From a virus, in IMG/VR virus record IMGVR_UViG_3300029923_000008, positions 79,430-143,429 of that record: DNA of 64,000 nt. One strand, given 5' to 3'. The notes below the pieces were generated by a model that ran no database searches, was not told the origin of the DNA, and saw nothing but the letters and a program-made list of their open reading frames with translations. A program made the position numbers and the translations under genes. This document shows, piece by piece, positions 24,361 through 32,657 of this stretch. Numbering within the stretch: the first letter of the stretch is position 1; the number at the start of each line of letters is the position of its first letter.

Positions 24361-24564
24361 TTATAAGCTTAAATAATAGAGAATTGTCCACAAAAAAATT
24401 GATACTGTCATAATTATATTATAACTCAATATTTGAGAATTTGTCATTTTATTTTCAAATGAACTTGGATTTATTTTAGATGTCATCCAAACCATTAATT
24501 TACCAAAAAAGAATACTGTTCCGCAAAAAGCGATAAAGAAAATTATAGCCATTAATATTTTCAT
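24361..24564 (-). CDS. Small membrane protein, 67 aa
   Basis: The ATG at 24564 is chosen because it overlaps the upstream stop as ATGA; an earlier Met at 24594 would overlap by 34 bases. Hydrophobic segments at about 3-24 and 45-66 predict two membrane spans. No family recognised. Confidence 0.75.
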   Translation of the reverse strand: MKILMAIIFFIAFCGTVFFFGKLMVWMTSKINPSSFENKMTNSQILSYNIIMTVSIFLWTILYYLSL

Positions 24565-24887
24565 AATCCTATACTTATAAATAACATTGTACAATTGCTT
24601 TTAAAAATACTTGAGAAAATACAATAAACATTCAATAAATCTACGAATTCATTTGTAACTTCTTTATATTTGACGTCTGCTTCTATTTTAGAAATTTTAT
24701 TATCTATCAAATAATTTTTAATTTCAGTCATTCTAAAAGCTAGATTAAATACTTTTATTATCAATTTATCTGAAAAAACACCTACAAATTCAAATGTTTC
24801 CATTAATTTGTTAAATGCTTTATAATTTTCAATGTTATTCTCGTTTATCCAAGAATTTTCTAAGCTATATCCATATTCTGATTTCAT
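24561..24887 (-). CDS. Hypothetical protein, 108 aa
   Basis: Mostly helical, with a hydrophobic C-terminus (CTMLFISIGL). No family recognised. First gene of the leftward unit downstream of the promoter near 24917. Confidence 0.7.
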   Translation of the reverse strand: MKSEYGYSLENSWINENNIENYKAFNKLMETFEFVGVFSDKLIIKVFNLAFRMTEIKNYLIDNKISKIEADVKYKEVTNEFVDLLNVYCIFSSIFKSNCTMLFISIGL

Positions 24888-24916
24888 GCCCTATTTGTTT
24901 TTTTATAATTAATGTA

Positions 24917-24943
24917 CAAAGATAATAAAAAAATGAACTACAA
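24917..24943 (-). promoter_or_regulatory. Candidate Bacteroidetes-type promoter
   Basis: Read leftward, TTG (24941-24943), a short 16-base spacer and TATCTTTG (24917-24924). The spacer is shorter than consensus, so this is weaker than the others. It overlaps the terminator hairpin of the gene at 24974. Confidence 0.45.
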
Positions 24944-24960
24944 TAATATGTAGTTCATTA
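24932..24960 (-). terminator. Terminator of the 24974 gene
   Basis: Hairpin arms ATGAACTAC and GTAGTTCAT, followed leftward by TTTTTTTATT. It ends the transcript containing the polymerase gene. Confidence 0.75.
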
Positions 24961-24973
24961 TATTTTTATTAAT

Positions 24974-25264
24974 TTAATGTTTTTTATGTTTAAATTCTAT
25001 TTTTTGCCTATATTTTTCTGATTCATTCTTTCTAAAATATAGGATATTATTAATTTCATCATCTGTATTAGTTGATAATTTTTCTATCTGTTTCAATTTT
25101 TTCTTTCTATCTTCCTTTTTCTTTCGTTGTTCTTCGTATTTTTCTAATATTTCTGAACATTTCGAATTCAATATGATATAATTTCCGCTTCCTTTCAATG
25201 ATTTATTGTGAATCATATTTGAAGCATCTAAGATTTTTTGATATAATTCAAGATTTTTTGGCAT
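24974..25264 (-). CDS. Charged coiled-coil protein, 96 aa
   Basis: Starts MPKNLELYQK at 25264, where the ATG shares one base with the preceding TGA. Residues 45-70 are very basic and coiled (EEQRKKKEDRKKKLKQIEKL). Function unknown. Last gene of the unit that begins with the polymerase piece. Confidence 0.7.
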   Translation of the reverse strand: MPKNLELYQKILDASNMIHNKSLKGSGNYIILNSKCSEILEKYEEQRKKKEDRKKKLKQIEKLSTNTDDEINNILYFRKNESEKYRQKIEFKHKKH

Positions 25265-25770
25265 CAAATATTTTTAATTTTTTTTAATTTTTTATCCCTA
25301 ATATATTTAATTACATCTGAATTTTTATTAACAGCATCAGAACTAATATGACAAATACAATCTTCTGATATATTACAAGAATTACAATATCCTTTTTTTA
25401 TTTTACAAGTTTCATATCTTTCATATTCATCATAACCATAACTTAGATTTGGACAATTCGTTCTAATAAATTCGATAAAATTTTTCTTTCTATTTAAATA
25501 ATTTGATCTTTTTCTAGCAGTATTTAAATCTGTTTTTATCGTAAAGTTTTTTAATAAATCATGAATTGGATTTTTTTTATAATGTGAATCTACTACTAAT
25601 TCTATTCCTAATTCGTTATCTTTAATTGTATAACCATCTTCATCATTATGACTAATTATTGTAAATTCATGATAAGGAGTGAAACGATAATATTCTAAAT
25701 TAATATCAAATAATGATATAATTATATCTCCTACTTTAAATTTTGGCTTTAAATATATTGGAATTACCAT
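25264..25770 (-). CDS. Cys-rich protein with SH3-like start and KLKKIKNI tail, 168 aa
   Basis: Begins like the small barrel proteins (FKVGDIIISLFDIN). A Cys-rich patch (C.KKGYCNSCNISEDCICH) near residues 127-145 could bind zinc or an iron-sulfur cluster. It ends IRDKKLKKIKNI. No function known. It sits directly after the truncated polymerase and does not supply its missing half. Confidence 0.75.
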   Translation of the reverse strand: MVIPIYLKPKFKVGDIIISLFDINLEYYRFTPYHEFTIISHNDEDGYTIKDNELGIELVVDSHYKKNPIHDLLKNFTIKTDLNTARKRSNYLNRKKNFIEFIRTNCPNLSYGYDEYERYETCKIKKGYCNSCNISEDCICHISSDAVNKNSDVIKYIRDKKLKKIKNI

Positions 25771-25784
25771 ATTTTTATTATTAC

Positions 25785-27266
25785 TTATAATGCAGTTTCT
25801 TCTAATTTTTTTAATTCATCTTTTAATTTTTCAAGTTCTTCGTGCTTTTGATTCATTACTTTCTTCCATTTTTTTCTATCTGAATATACTTCAGCCATTA
25901 CTTGAGTAACAACTCCGTCTTCATTCTTAAATACTGAACCATTTAGAGTAACAATATCATCAGAATCAATTTCTAATTGATGTCCATTAAAAATTGAGTA
26001 GTCTTTTCCTTTTACTTTTTGTCCTTTATATGAATCTGCTGATATATTAAATTCCCTCATTGTTGTAGGATATAGAGATGCAAAGTCAAAACAACATGTC
26101 CATGTTGCCATACCTCTTACTGGATCTTTAACCCATCCTCCTTTTATAGCTTCAGATTCTGTGTCTCCATATTCACTATCTTCATTTCTTACAAGTACAA
26201 TATTTTTTTGATCTCTTAATTTCTCTCTTAAAATTCCTTCTGTTAGAGCAAGAGTAGAAATAGCATCTTTAATCTTAATTTTACCTAATACAGCCATACC
26301 ATAAAGAATGTCTACATATTTCATTTTTTCATGAATCCTTTGTACAAGACAACTATCTACTGCATTATAAAACACGAATTTTTTAAAATCTTCTCTGTGT
26401 AATCTTTTTAAATCACCATCATAGTTAATTTTCTTAATCTCTTTACCAAGTATTTTTTCAGATGCAAAATCAAGTGATAAACTTTCTTTAACTTTAACAG
26501 ATTGATCCCATTTCTTAAATAATTCCATATAATCAACAATAACTCTATGAGCAGGTAATTCAGAATAATCTGGATGTATTGCATTTGGTGGGTTGAATGG
26601 TTTATTAAGTTTTCTTGTGAATGATGCAACCTCAGGTTCAAGTCCTAATTTTCTAGCTCTTGCAACTAAGAATGTCCAGTCATAACCAATGAAATTCCAA
26701 CCAGTTATTACAGCCATCTTTGGAACTAATTTATTAAAAAATGCATGAAGCATATCAAATTCAGTTTTATAATGAATATACTTAAATTTATAATCAATAT
26801 CAAATTTTTTGAAGTATGTAACCAAATCGGATTCTATACTTAAAATTTGTTTGGAATCTAATGGTTCTGTACCAATTACTAACACTTTATTCTTATTTAC
26901 AATTGAAATTGTTTGAATTGCACTTTCAGCTAAATGAGGCTCAGGTTTTTTGTCTAATATCTCATTTTCTATATCTACAAAGAATATATCAGGTTCATTA
27001 TATGAATAAATTTCATCCCTTTCTTTTTTATCAAAACTATCAATAAAATCATAAACTGAATAACGATTTGGATATTTTGAATAAATTTCCTTTACTGAGG
27101 AGCCATCCCAGGTTACATATCTACCACTTTTTTCTGAATCATCATCAGTAGTTTTTATGAATTTTGTTGGTCTAGCCCAAGGATAATATTTAAGTTCAAT
27201 ATTACCTTTGGAGTTTATAAAACTTAATATTAAATTGTTATTTTTATATTCGTAATCTACAAGCAT
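25785..27266 (-). CDS. Family B DNA polymerase, N-terminal part
   Basis: The 493-aa product holds the 3'-5' exonuclease and the first palm motif of a T4 gp43-like replicase. Exo I is DIE (98-100), Exo II GWNFIGYDWTFL (189-200), Exo III YNAVDS (300-305), and motif A DFASLYP (394-400). It ends in a coiled helix (residues 468-493) just before the expected motif B (Kx3NSxYG). Motif B, motif C (DTDS) and the thumb are absent, and the next genes do not encode them. T4 gp43 is about 900 residues, so this is roughly half. Some T4-like phages have a split polymerase, so the second half is probably elsewhere in the genome. Otherwise the enzyme would be inactive for synthesis. Confidence 0.9.
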   Translation of the reverse strand: MLVDYEYKNNNLILSFINSKGNIELKYYPWARPTKFIKTTDDDSEKSGRYVTWDGSSVKEIYSKYPNRYSVYDFIDSFDKKERDEIYSYNEPDIFFVDIENEILDKKPEPHLAESAIQTISIVNKNKVLVIGTEPLDSKQILSIESDLVTYFKKFDIDYKFKYIHYKTEFDMLHAFFNKLVPKMAVITGWNFIGYDWTFLVARARKLGLEPEVASFTRKLNKPFNPPNAIHPDYSELPAHRVIVDYMELFKKWDQSVKVKESLSLDFASEKILGKEIKKINYDGDLKRLHREDFKKFVFYNAVDSCLVQRIHEKMKYVDILYGMAVLGKIKIKDAISTLALTEGILREKLRDQKNIVLVRNEDSEYGDTESEAIKGGWVKDPVRGMATWTCCFDFASLYPTTMREFNISADSYKGQKVKGKDYSIFNGHQLEIDSDDIVTLNGSVFKNEDGVVTQVMAEVYSDRKKWKKVMNQKHEELEKLKDELKKLEETAL

Positions 27267-27454
27267 ATATTATTTATTTTAATTTATTTTCAATTAAAGT
27301 TTCAACGAACTTTTATTTATTTAGTATAATTTCGTCCAAATGTTTATTTAAAAACTGATTCATTTTAGTATTTATAGTTAAATTAAATAATCTTTATATT
27401 TTATATAAAAATGTTTTTATATAACAAAAATTGAAACAAATTGAACCTTTTAAT

Positions 27455-27469
27455 GTTAATATATAGATG
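27455..27469 (+). promoter_or_regulatory. Late-type promoter element
   Basis: GTTAATATATAGATG, 20 bases before the ATG at 27490. The rest of the 223-base gap (27267-27489) shows no gene except a 16-codon frame that I do not call. Confidence 0.4.
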
Positions 27470-27489
27470 TATAAAAATAAATATATTTA

Positions 27490-27891
27490 ATGGAGAATAA
27501 TCAAGAGAATGATAAAGATAAAATAGTACAATTTACTGGTAAAGTTGCTAAAATGCCTAGAAATACTAAAGCTAAGAGTGCTTATACATTTTTAGAAAAT
27601 ATAAAGGTTAGTAAAAGTAAATTGTGGTACATTCTTATTGAAAAAGATGAGAATGAATTACAGTGCATTAAATATAACAATAAGATGGGTGTAAATTTGA
27701 CAGTATTAATAGAAGGAATGAAATCATATTACGAAAAGGATGAACATATTCAGAAATATATTGATGAGCTTAAAATTGAAGGAAATGATAAATTTAGTAT
27801 AATAAAATCAATTCCTGATGTAGAAGTACAACCAGGTAAAAAAATGATTACTTTTCTAACTGAAAATTTAATTCAGTTATTATATAAATAA
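27490..27891 (+). CDS. Hypothetical protein, paralogue of 17391-17876, 133 aa
   Basis: Shares IKYN.KM.VN and (K/L)I.GNDKFSII with the protein at 17391, over about 80 residues. The N-terminus differs and is polar. It is a single-gene rightward unit ending at a convergent terminator. Function unknown. Confidence 0.8.
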   Translation: MENNQENDKDKIVQFTGKVAKMPRNTKAKSAYTFLENIKVSKSKLWYILIEKDENELQCIKYNNKMGVNLTVLIEGMKSYYEKDEHIQKYIDELKIEGNDKFSIIKSIPDVEVQPGKKMITFLTENLIQLLYK

Positions 27892-27907
27892 TTTTCATTC
27901 TATTTAT

Positions 27908-27952
27908 AATAAAAATGAAAAATGAAATTAATTCATTTTTCATTTTTCATTT
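27908..27952. terminator. Bidirectional terminator
   Basis: Long A/T-rich hairpin with arms AAAATGAAAAATGAA and TTCATTTTTCATTTT between convergent genes. It overlaps the last codons of the gene at 27933. Confidence 0.75.
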
Positions 27953-28790
27953 TTTCGATATATCTGTAATTATTATAATTGTGATCAACTCCGTTAAGTC
28001 CTTTGTCACTATGAGCAGTATCATATAATACAACATCATCTAAATTTAATTTGTAAATATTATAATTATTTATAAAATTTAACAAAAATAAATTTTTTTT
28101 ATTGTGATAATTCTCATCAGATTCTGACCAATTTGAACCTCTATAATAGTGTATGAATTCATTACTTATAAATTGACATCTATATTCTTGTTTATATGGA
28201 TATTCCAATTTATTATTAGTAAATATATAATCGGATTCAATATCTATTGCTGCTGTGTGTATAACTAACTCTGTGCTATATTTTTTCATTAATATATTTG
28301 TTCCAGATCCAGTATCCGCAATTCCATTAAAAGTGAAATTAGATAAATCTATATCATTATGAAATATTGTAAATATTGCAGATAAATATTCATATGATGT
28401 ATTATTAATATTTCTTTGTTGATATAATCCACAAATTTTTTTACCATTTAATATATCAATAAAACTAAATTTTTTAAAAGGAAAAACATCGCAATCTAAA
28501 ATAACACTTATATTATTAGTATCATCTATTTTTATGTAATTTTGTAAAATATATTCTAATGCAAAAAAATGAGATTGTGATGTAAATTTTTCACTATTAT
28601 TATCAGTTATTTTAATGCTATTTATATTAAATTTTTTACAAATATCAATAATACTATTTTTTGTGTTATCATCAAATGCATTATTTACAATTATTAGTTC
28701 ATATTCATCATTACAATTTTTTTTGAATTGATGATATTGTAACTCAACAAATTCTGGCTTAATATAATGAATTGAATATATTTTTATCAT
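27933..28790 (-). CDS. GT-A glycosyltransferase, 285 aa
   Basis: Residues 92-98 read ILDCDVF, with the DxD motif that binds the metal and nucleotide sugar. The N-terminal Rossmann-like part (ELIIVNNAFDDNTK) is typical of GT-A enzymes. No membrane segment. Donor and acceptor are unknown. It overlaps the GT6 gene by 4 bases and is the last of the four-glycosyltransferase cluster, which suggests sequential action. Confidence 0.85.
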   Translation of the reverse strand: MIKIYSIHYIKPEFVELQYHQFKKNCNDEYELIIVNNAFDDNTKNSIIDICKKFNINSIKITDNNSEKFTSQSHFFALEYILQNYIKIDDTNNISVILDCDVFPFKKFSFIDILNGKKICGLYQQRNINNTSYEYLSAIFTIFHNDIDLSNFTFNGIADTGSGTNILMKKYSTELVIHTAAIDIESDYIFTNNKLEYPYKQEYRCQFISNEFIHYYRGSNWSESDENYHNKKNLFLLNFINNYNIYKLNLDDVVLYDTAHSDKGLNGVDHNYNNYRYIEKMKNEK

Positions 28791-29542
28791 AAAATTAATT
28801 TATTACTCTGTATATCAATAGAGTTATTTTTATTTATTAATAATTCTTTTTTGAGTTCTTCGATATTCAAATTTATATCTCTAGTTTCACCAATACCACC
28901 TTTATCACTAATTACAAATGAAAAATCTGGACATAATACTACTTTTGTAGGTGGATTAAAATGAAAATATCTATTGATATAACTTTCATCATTCACACCA
29001 GGCTCATAAGGTATTTTTTTATCTTCTAATTGATAATATCTCATAGTTTCACAAAAATTTATCATATTGTTAGAATTACCTCCAAAAAATGCACCATAAA
29101 AATACATTTGTGATAATTTAGTATCAAATGGTACATATGCTTTTGATGATGGATTTCTATCAAATGATTTTTCATTTTTCATCCAATCTTGATCTCCATA
29201 ATGCTGACCACCAACTAAATCTCCAATAAACCAATCTTCAATAAAATCTTTATTTACATTAGTATCAGCATCAAAATAAAATAGATAATCACTTTTTAAT
29301 TTATCTTTAATTGATAATATAGATGTAAATTTTAAGTTTGTTCCATCTACCCAATTATTATTAGTCACATGAAAATATTCAACATCAATATTATCAGGTA
29401 TATAATTTTTTGGATTATTATCCGAGAAAAAATAGAAGGTGATGTTTTTATCACCTTTGTAAAAATTCATAAATCTTTTAATAAATCTTATTCCTAACAC
29501 AAAATAAGCATTTGTAGCTAATACAACTATTCCTATATTCAT
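28787..29542 (-). CDS. GT6-family glycosyltransferase (ABO type)
   Basis: A 251-aa enzyme matching family GT6, the alpha-1,3-Gal/GalNAc transferases that include the human ABO enzymes. It has LFYFDADTNV (DxD at 91-93), LVGGQHYG (109-116), MYFYGAFFGG (146-155) and NDESYINRYF (184-193). There is no membrane anchor, as in bacterial members of this family. GT6 enzymes usually transfer Gal or GalNAc to a galactose-ended acceptor; which one here is unknown. All motifs look intact. Confidence 0.9.
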   Translation of the reverse strand: MNIGIVVLATNAYFVLGIRFIKRFMNFYKGDKNITFYFFSDNNPKNYIPDNIDVEYFHVTNNNWVDGTNLKFTSILSIKDKLKSDYLFYFDADTNVNKDFIEDWFIGDLVGGQHYGDQDWMKNEKSFDRNPSSKAYVPFDTKLSQMYFYGAFFGGNSNNMINFCETMRYYQLEDKKIPYEPGVNDESYINRYFHFNPPTKVVLCPDFSFVISDKGGIGETRDINLNIEELKKELLINKNNSIDIQSNKLIL

Positions 29543-29557
29543 TTAATTTTTTATTTT

Positions 29558-30469
29558 TTACCAGATTATATCTTTAAAATTTTCTTCTGTTTCTTTTATT
29601 TCTTTCACATAATTATATGTACAATTATCATTATCAACTTTTATTTCTTTATTGAATGGAGAAACTTGATATTCAATTTTGCTAAAATGTGTATCACTTT
29701 TGCCTACTATTCCAGCATTGTGAAAAATATAAGTTTCGTCCCATCTTTTTATATTATCAGTAGCCCAACTAAATTCTAAATCTTTATTAATCTCGACTTC
29801 ATGATTATAATAAACGGCATTCCATAAAACTGCCCACATATCAGATGTCCATGATTGAATAGGATGTTCAGGATTATATATACTTTCTGTGTTTTTCATA
29901 TGAGAATATAAATTTTCACTATCATCATACACCTTTTTCCAATAATCAGAATTTATTCCTTTCATTAAATATTGTGCTCCTCCTGCATTATTATCAATTG
30001 CTACAATATCTTCTGGTTTTACTTTAGATATTTCACACATTTCATTAAACAATTGTTCACTCTTACTTTTTATATACATGGTATCAATATAAGACCTAGT
30101 ATCACTCAAATGCCATTTATTATCATTCACCATATCCGTGAAATCTAATTTTTTTGTGAAAATCATATCTGGATCACAATAAAAAAATGTTTCATTATTA
30201 TATTCAGGATGTTCAATGAATAATTTTTCTAATATGTGAGGTCTTAATGATGATGGATATTTTGGATTTACTCTTTCATCGTTATAAATGAAGAATTTAG
30301 ATTTTATTTTTTCATTATTCATTAATGATTTTAAAATTGGACTAGGATTTGAAGTTGATACTACATAAATTGTATCATTATCATATCCATATTTCATAAA
30401 ATTATTTATCTGTACAAGTACTTGCCACAAATAATAATTATGATCAAAAGTTGCTACTAATATTTTCAT
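29558..30469 (-). CDS. GT-A glycosyltransferase, 303 aa
   Basis: Residues 97-103 read FYCDPDM, carrying the acidic DPD motif at the place expected for GT-A enzymes, and the protein starts with a Rossmann-like MKILVATFDHNYYLWQVL. W- and H-rich C-terminal half (WDETYIFHNAG) may hold the acceptor site. No known acceptor. Part of the cluster from 27933 to 35120. Confidence 0.82.
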   Translation of the reverse strand: MKILVATFDHNYYLWQVLVQINNFMKYGYDNDTIYVVSTSNPSPILKSLMNNEKIKSKFFIYNDERVNPKYPSSLRPHILEKLFIEHPEYNNETFFYCDPDMIFTKKLDFTDMVNDNKWHLSDTRSYIDTMYIKSKSEQLFNEMCEISKVKPEDIVAIDNNAGGAQYLMKGINSDYWKKVYDDSENLYSHMKNTESIYNPEHPIQSWTSDMWAVLWNAVYYNHEVEINKDLEFSWATDNIKRWDETYIFHNAGIVGKSDTHFSKIEYQVSPFNKEIKVDNDNCTYNYVKEIKETEENFKDIIW

Positions 30470-30524
30470 TATTATTTCTATTTATTTATTTATTGTATGT
30501 AAAAAATATTAATATGTTTAAAAA

Positions 30525-30556
30525 AAATAACTTGTAATAAATATTACAAGTTATTT
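30525..30556 (-). terminator. Terminator of the IPT/TIG protein gene
   Basis: Hairpin arms AATAACTTGTAAT and ATTACAAGTTATT between 30469 and 30580, followed leftward by a T run. Confidence 0.8.
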
Positions 30557-30579
30557 TTTTTAATTATTTTATATTTTTA

Positions 30580-32619
30580 TTATAGTTTTGATATATATAA
30601 ATTCGCTTCTTGATCAACACCTGCAGATGTTACAACTTTAATAATTGATGAGCCAATATATCCTAACGTTTTAGGAATAATACCTCTTATTTCTGTGTCA
30701 GATATATATTCTTGTGAATCTAAATATATATATTTAAGATTACCAGATGGCGCTATACTAATGTAAGCGTCAGTATAATATTTAGAAAAATTTTGTCCTG
30801 ATATGGTAATTAATGTTCCTTTTGATGAAGTAGATCCTGTGACATCCATTGGAGTAAAACTTAAAATAGATGGAGCTGATGTCGCTTGTATATAAGATTC
30901 AAACGGTGAATATGTTATAGAACCATTAGATGTTGTTGCATAAACATTCATTATTTCATTCATACCTGAAGTTGTTAGTCCAGATGGTACAATTACTTTT
31001 AAATGACTATTATCTATTGTAGATGTTACACCATAAGTACCTGGATAAGATGTTCCAAAACTAATAAGTCCTCCTGATAATAGACTACCATATATATCAA
31101 TAGAATCACCATATTTTCCAAATATAGGACTTATTTTTGATATTATAGGTTGATTTGTTGTATCAACAGTGAAACCATTTAATGTATAATTACCGTTTAT
31201 ACTTTCTACTCTAATATCAACATTACCAGTTGGTATTGTGTCATTAGTTGATGTAGAATTTAATATCTGGACTGTTAATGCTGTTGGACTATTATATGAA
31301 AACCTTGATAATACATTTCCTACATAAACACTCATTGATGGACTGTTTATAAATCCAGTGCCATATACACCTATTGAATGCTGTCCTCTTTTCATATGTG
31401 TAGAACTAAAACTACTTAATGATAAATTTCCAATTGTTAGTAAATTATATGAATATGGTAATGATGATCCGTATTTGTTAATTACTATAACGCTATTTAT
31501 ACCTGGCGTAACATCAGTTCCTATATAAATCGAACAAGAATTGAAATTTATAGGTGTTGATTTACATATAACTCCACTAAATGTAATAGTCAAAGGAACA
31601 TTTAAATTAGTTCCTGTTAGAATTACTGTATTACCTGGATAAACTGATGGATTTATATTTGTTATAGTTGGAATTAGAGTACTAGTAGATCCATAAACTG
31701 TAAATCCAGATTTTGATATTTCATCAACTCTAATTATTGTATCTCCAATAGGAGTATCATTTGAAATATCTGCTCTTATATGTCCAGAATCTATAAAAGT
31801 TATTTTTGATGATTGAGTAGGACCAATATGAACTAATGTAGTTGAGACATCAAAATTTGCTCCAAATATATCTACATATCCACCTTGACTTGCAGATGAT
31901 GGATAAAAACTTTCAAATAAAGGAATTGTTCCATTGTTAATTATTATGTTTGCAAATAAACTTTGTCCAGGATTTATCAATCCAAGATCTGTTTGAAGAT
32001 ATAATTGAGTAAGACCAAGTGTTAATAATGGTACTATAGCAGTTAATTTTGTTGAACTAATAACAGTAGTAATTGCATGAGTTACTGGTACAAAAAATAA
32101 CTCTGTTTTTCCAGGTATGAAATATAATCCTTCTATTGTTATAGTAGAATTTATATCTGCGCTAGTAGGACTTATTGTTATTATAGGTTTATTATTTTGT
32201 TTAAATACTTTATATTTTGCTGATGGACCTGTCGCTAATGGAGATTTTAATACCACTTCAACTTCATTGTCATAATTAGTAAGATCAGGTATTACAACAT
32301 TTAATTGATTAGGAGAAACTAATGTTGTTACTCCTGTTATTCCGCTAAAAGATGCAACTGTATTTTTAACAAAATTTATTCCATATATTGTTATCAAATC
32401 ACCATTATATGCACTTGTAGGATCAAAATCTGAAATAATTGGGGCATTTGAATATCCTTCCAATATATATGATGCTTCACTACCATCATCATCTTTTATC
32501 CAAAATCCTTTAGTACTTCCACTACTTACTGTTGTATCTTCATATCCAAAATAAATATAACCTTTCTCTGGAGTTTCAACATCATCTTTAAGTATTTTTT
32601 TAATTTTAATATAACTCAT
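30580..32619 (-). CDS. IPT/TIG-repeat surface or fibre protein, 679 aa
   Basis: After a short N-terminal domain (residues 1-55), the protein consists of about seven immunoglobulin-like IPT/TIG repeats, each with a P.I....P...N...G..I.I.G.NF pattern (for example ISDFDPTSAYNGDLITIYG near 61-79, IISKISPIFGKYGDSIDIYG). Such repeats occur in phage tail or head decoration proteins and bind carbohydrate or host surfaces. Rich in Ser and Thr, it is flanked by glycosyltransferase genes, so it is a candidate acceptor. Exact structural role unknown. Confidence 0.85.
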   Translation of the reverse strand: MSYIKIKKILKDDVETPEKGYIYFGYEDTTVSSGSTKGFWIKDDDGSEASYILEGYSNAPIISDFDPTSAYNGDLITIYGINFVKNTVASFSGITGVTTLVSPNQLNVVIPDLTNYDNEVEVVLKSPLATGPSAKYKVFKQNNKPIITISPTSADINSTITIEGLYFIPGKTELFFVPVTHAITTVISSTKLTAIVPLLTLGLTQLYLQTDLGLINPGQSLFANIIINNGTIPLFESFYPSSASQGGYVDIFGANFDVSTTLVHIGPTQSSKITFIDSGHIRADISNDTPIGDTIIRVDEISKSGFTVYGSTSTLIPTITNINPSVYPGNTVILTGTNLNVPLTITFSGVICKSTPINFNSCSIYIGTDVTPGINSVIVINKYGSSLPYSYNLLTIGNLSLSSFSSTHMKRGQHSIGVYGTGFINSPSMSVYVGNVLSRFSYNSPTALTVQILNSTSTNDTIPTGNVDIRVESINGNYTLNGFTVDTTNQPIISKISPIFGKYGDSIDIYGSLLSGGLISFGTSYPGTYGVTSTIDNSHLKVIVPSGLTTSGMNEIMNVYATTSNGSITYSPFESYIQATSAPSILSFTPMDVTGSTSSKGTLITISGQNFSKYYTDAYISIAPSGNLKYIYLDSQEYISDTEIRGIIPKTLGYIGSSIIKVVTSAGVDQEANLYISKL

Positions 32620-32657
32620 ATATAACGATTTTTCTTTTCGTTATATATAAATTTTTA
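32611..32657 (-). promoter_or_regulatory. Leader hairpin and late-type element
   Basis: The region between 30580-32619 and the upstream gene contains an inverted repeat (TATATAACG at about 32619-32628 and CGTTATATA at about 32638-32647). The late-type element AAATTTATATATAAC (32640-32657, leftward) overlaps its right arm. The hairpin would place the ATG at its edge. Confidence 0.4.

Noticed and set aside
27311-27361. A 16-codon leftward frame (MNQFLNKHLDEIILNK) in the gap before the polymerase promoter side.
   Set aside because: Too short, with no supporting signal or neighbour coupling.
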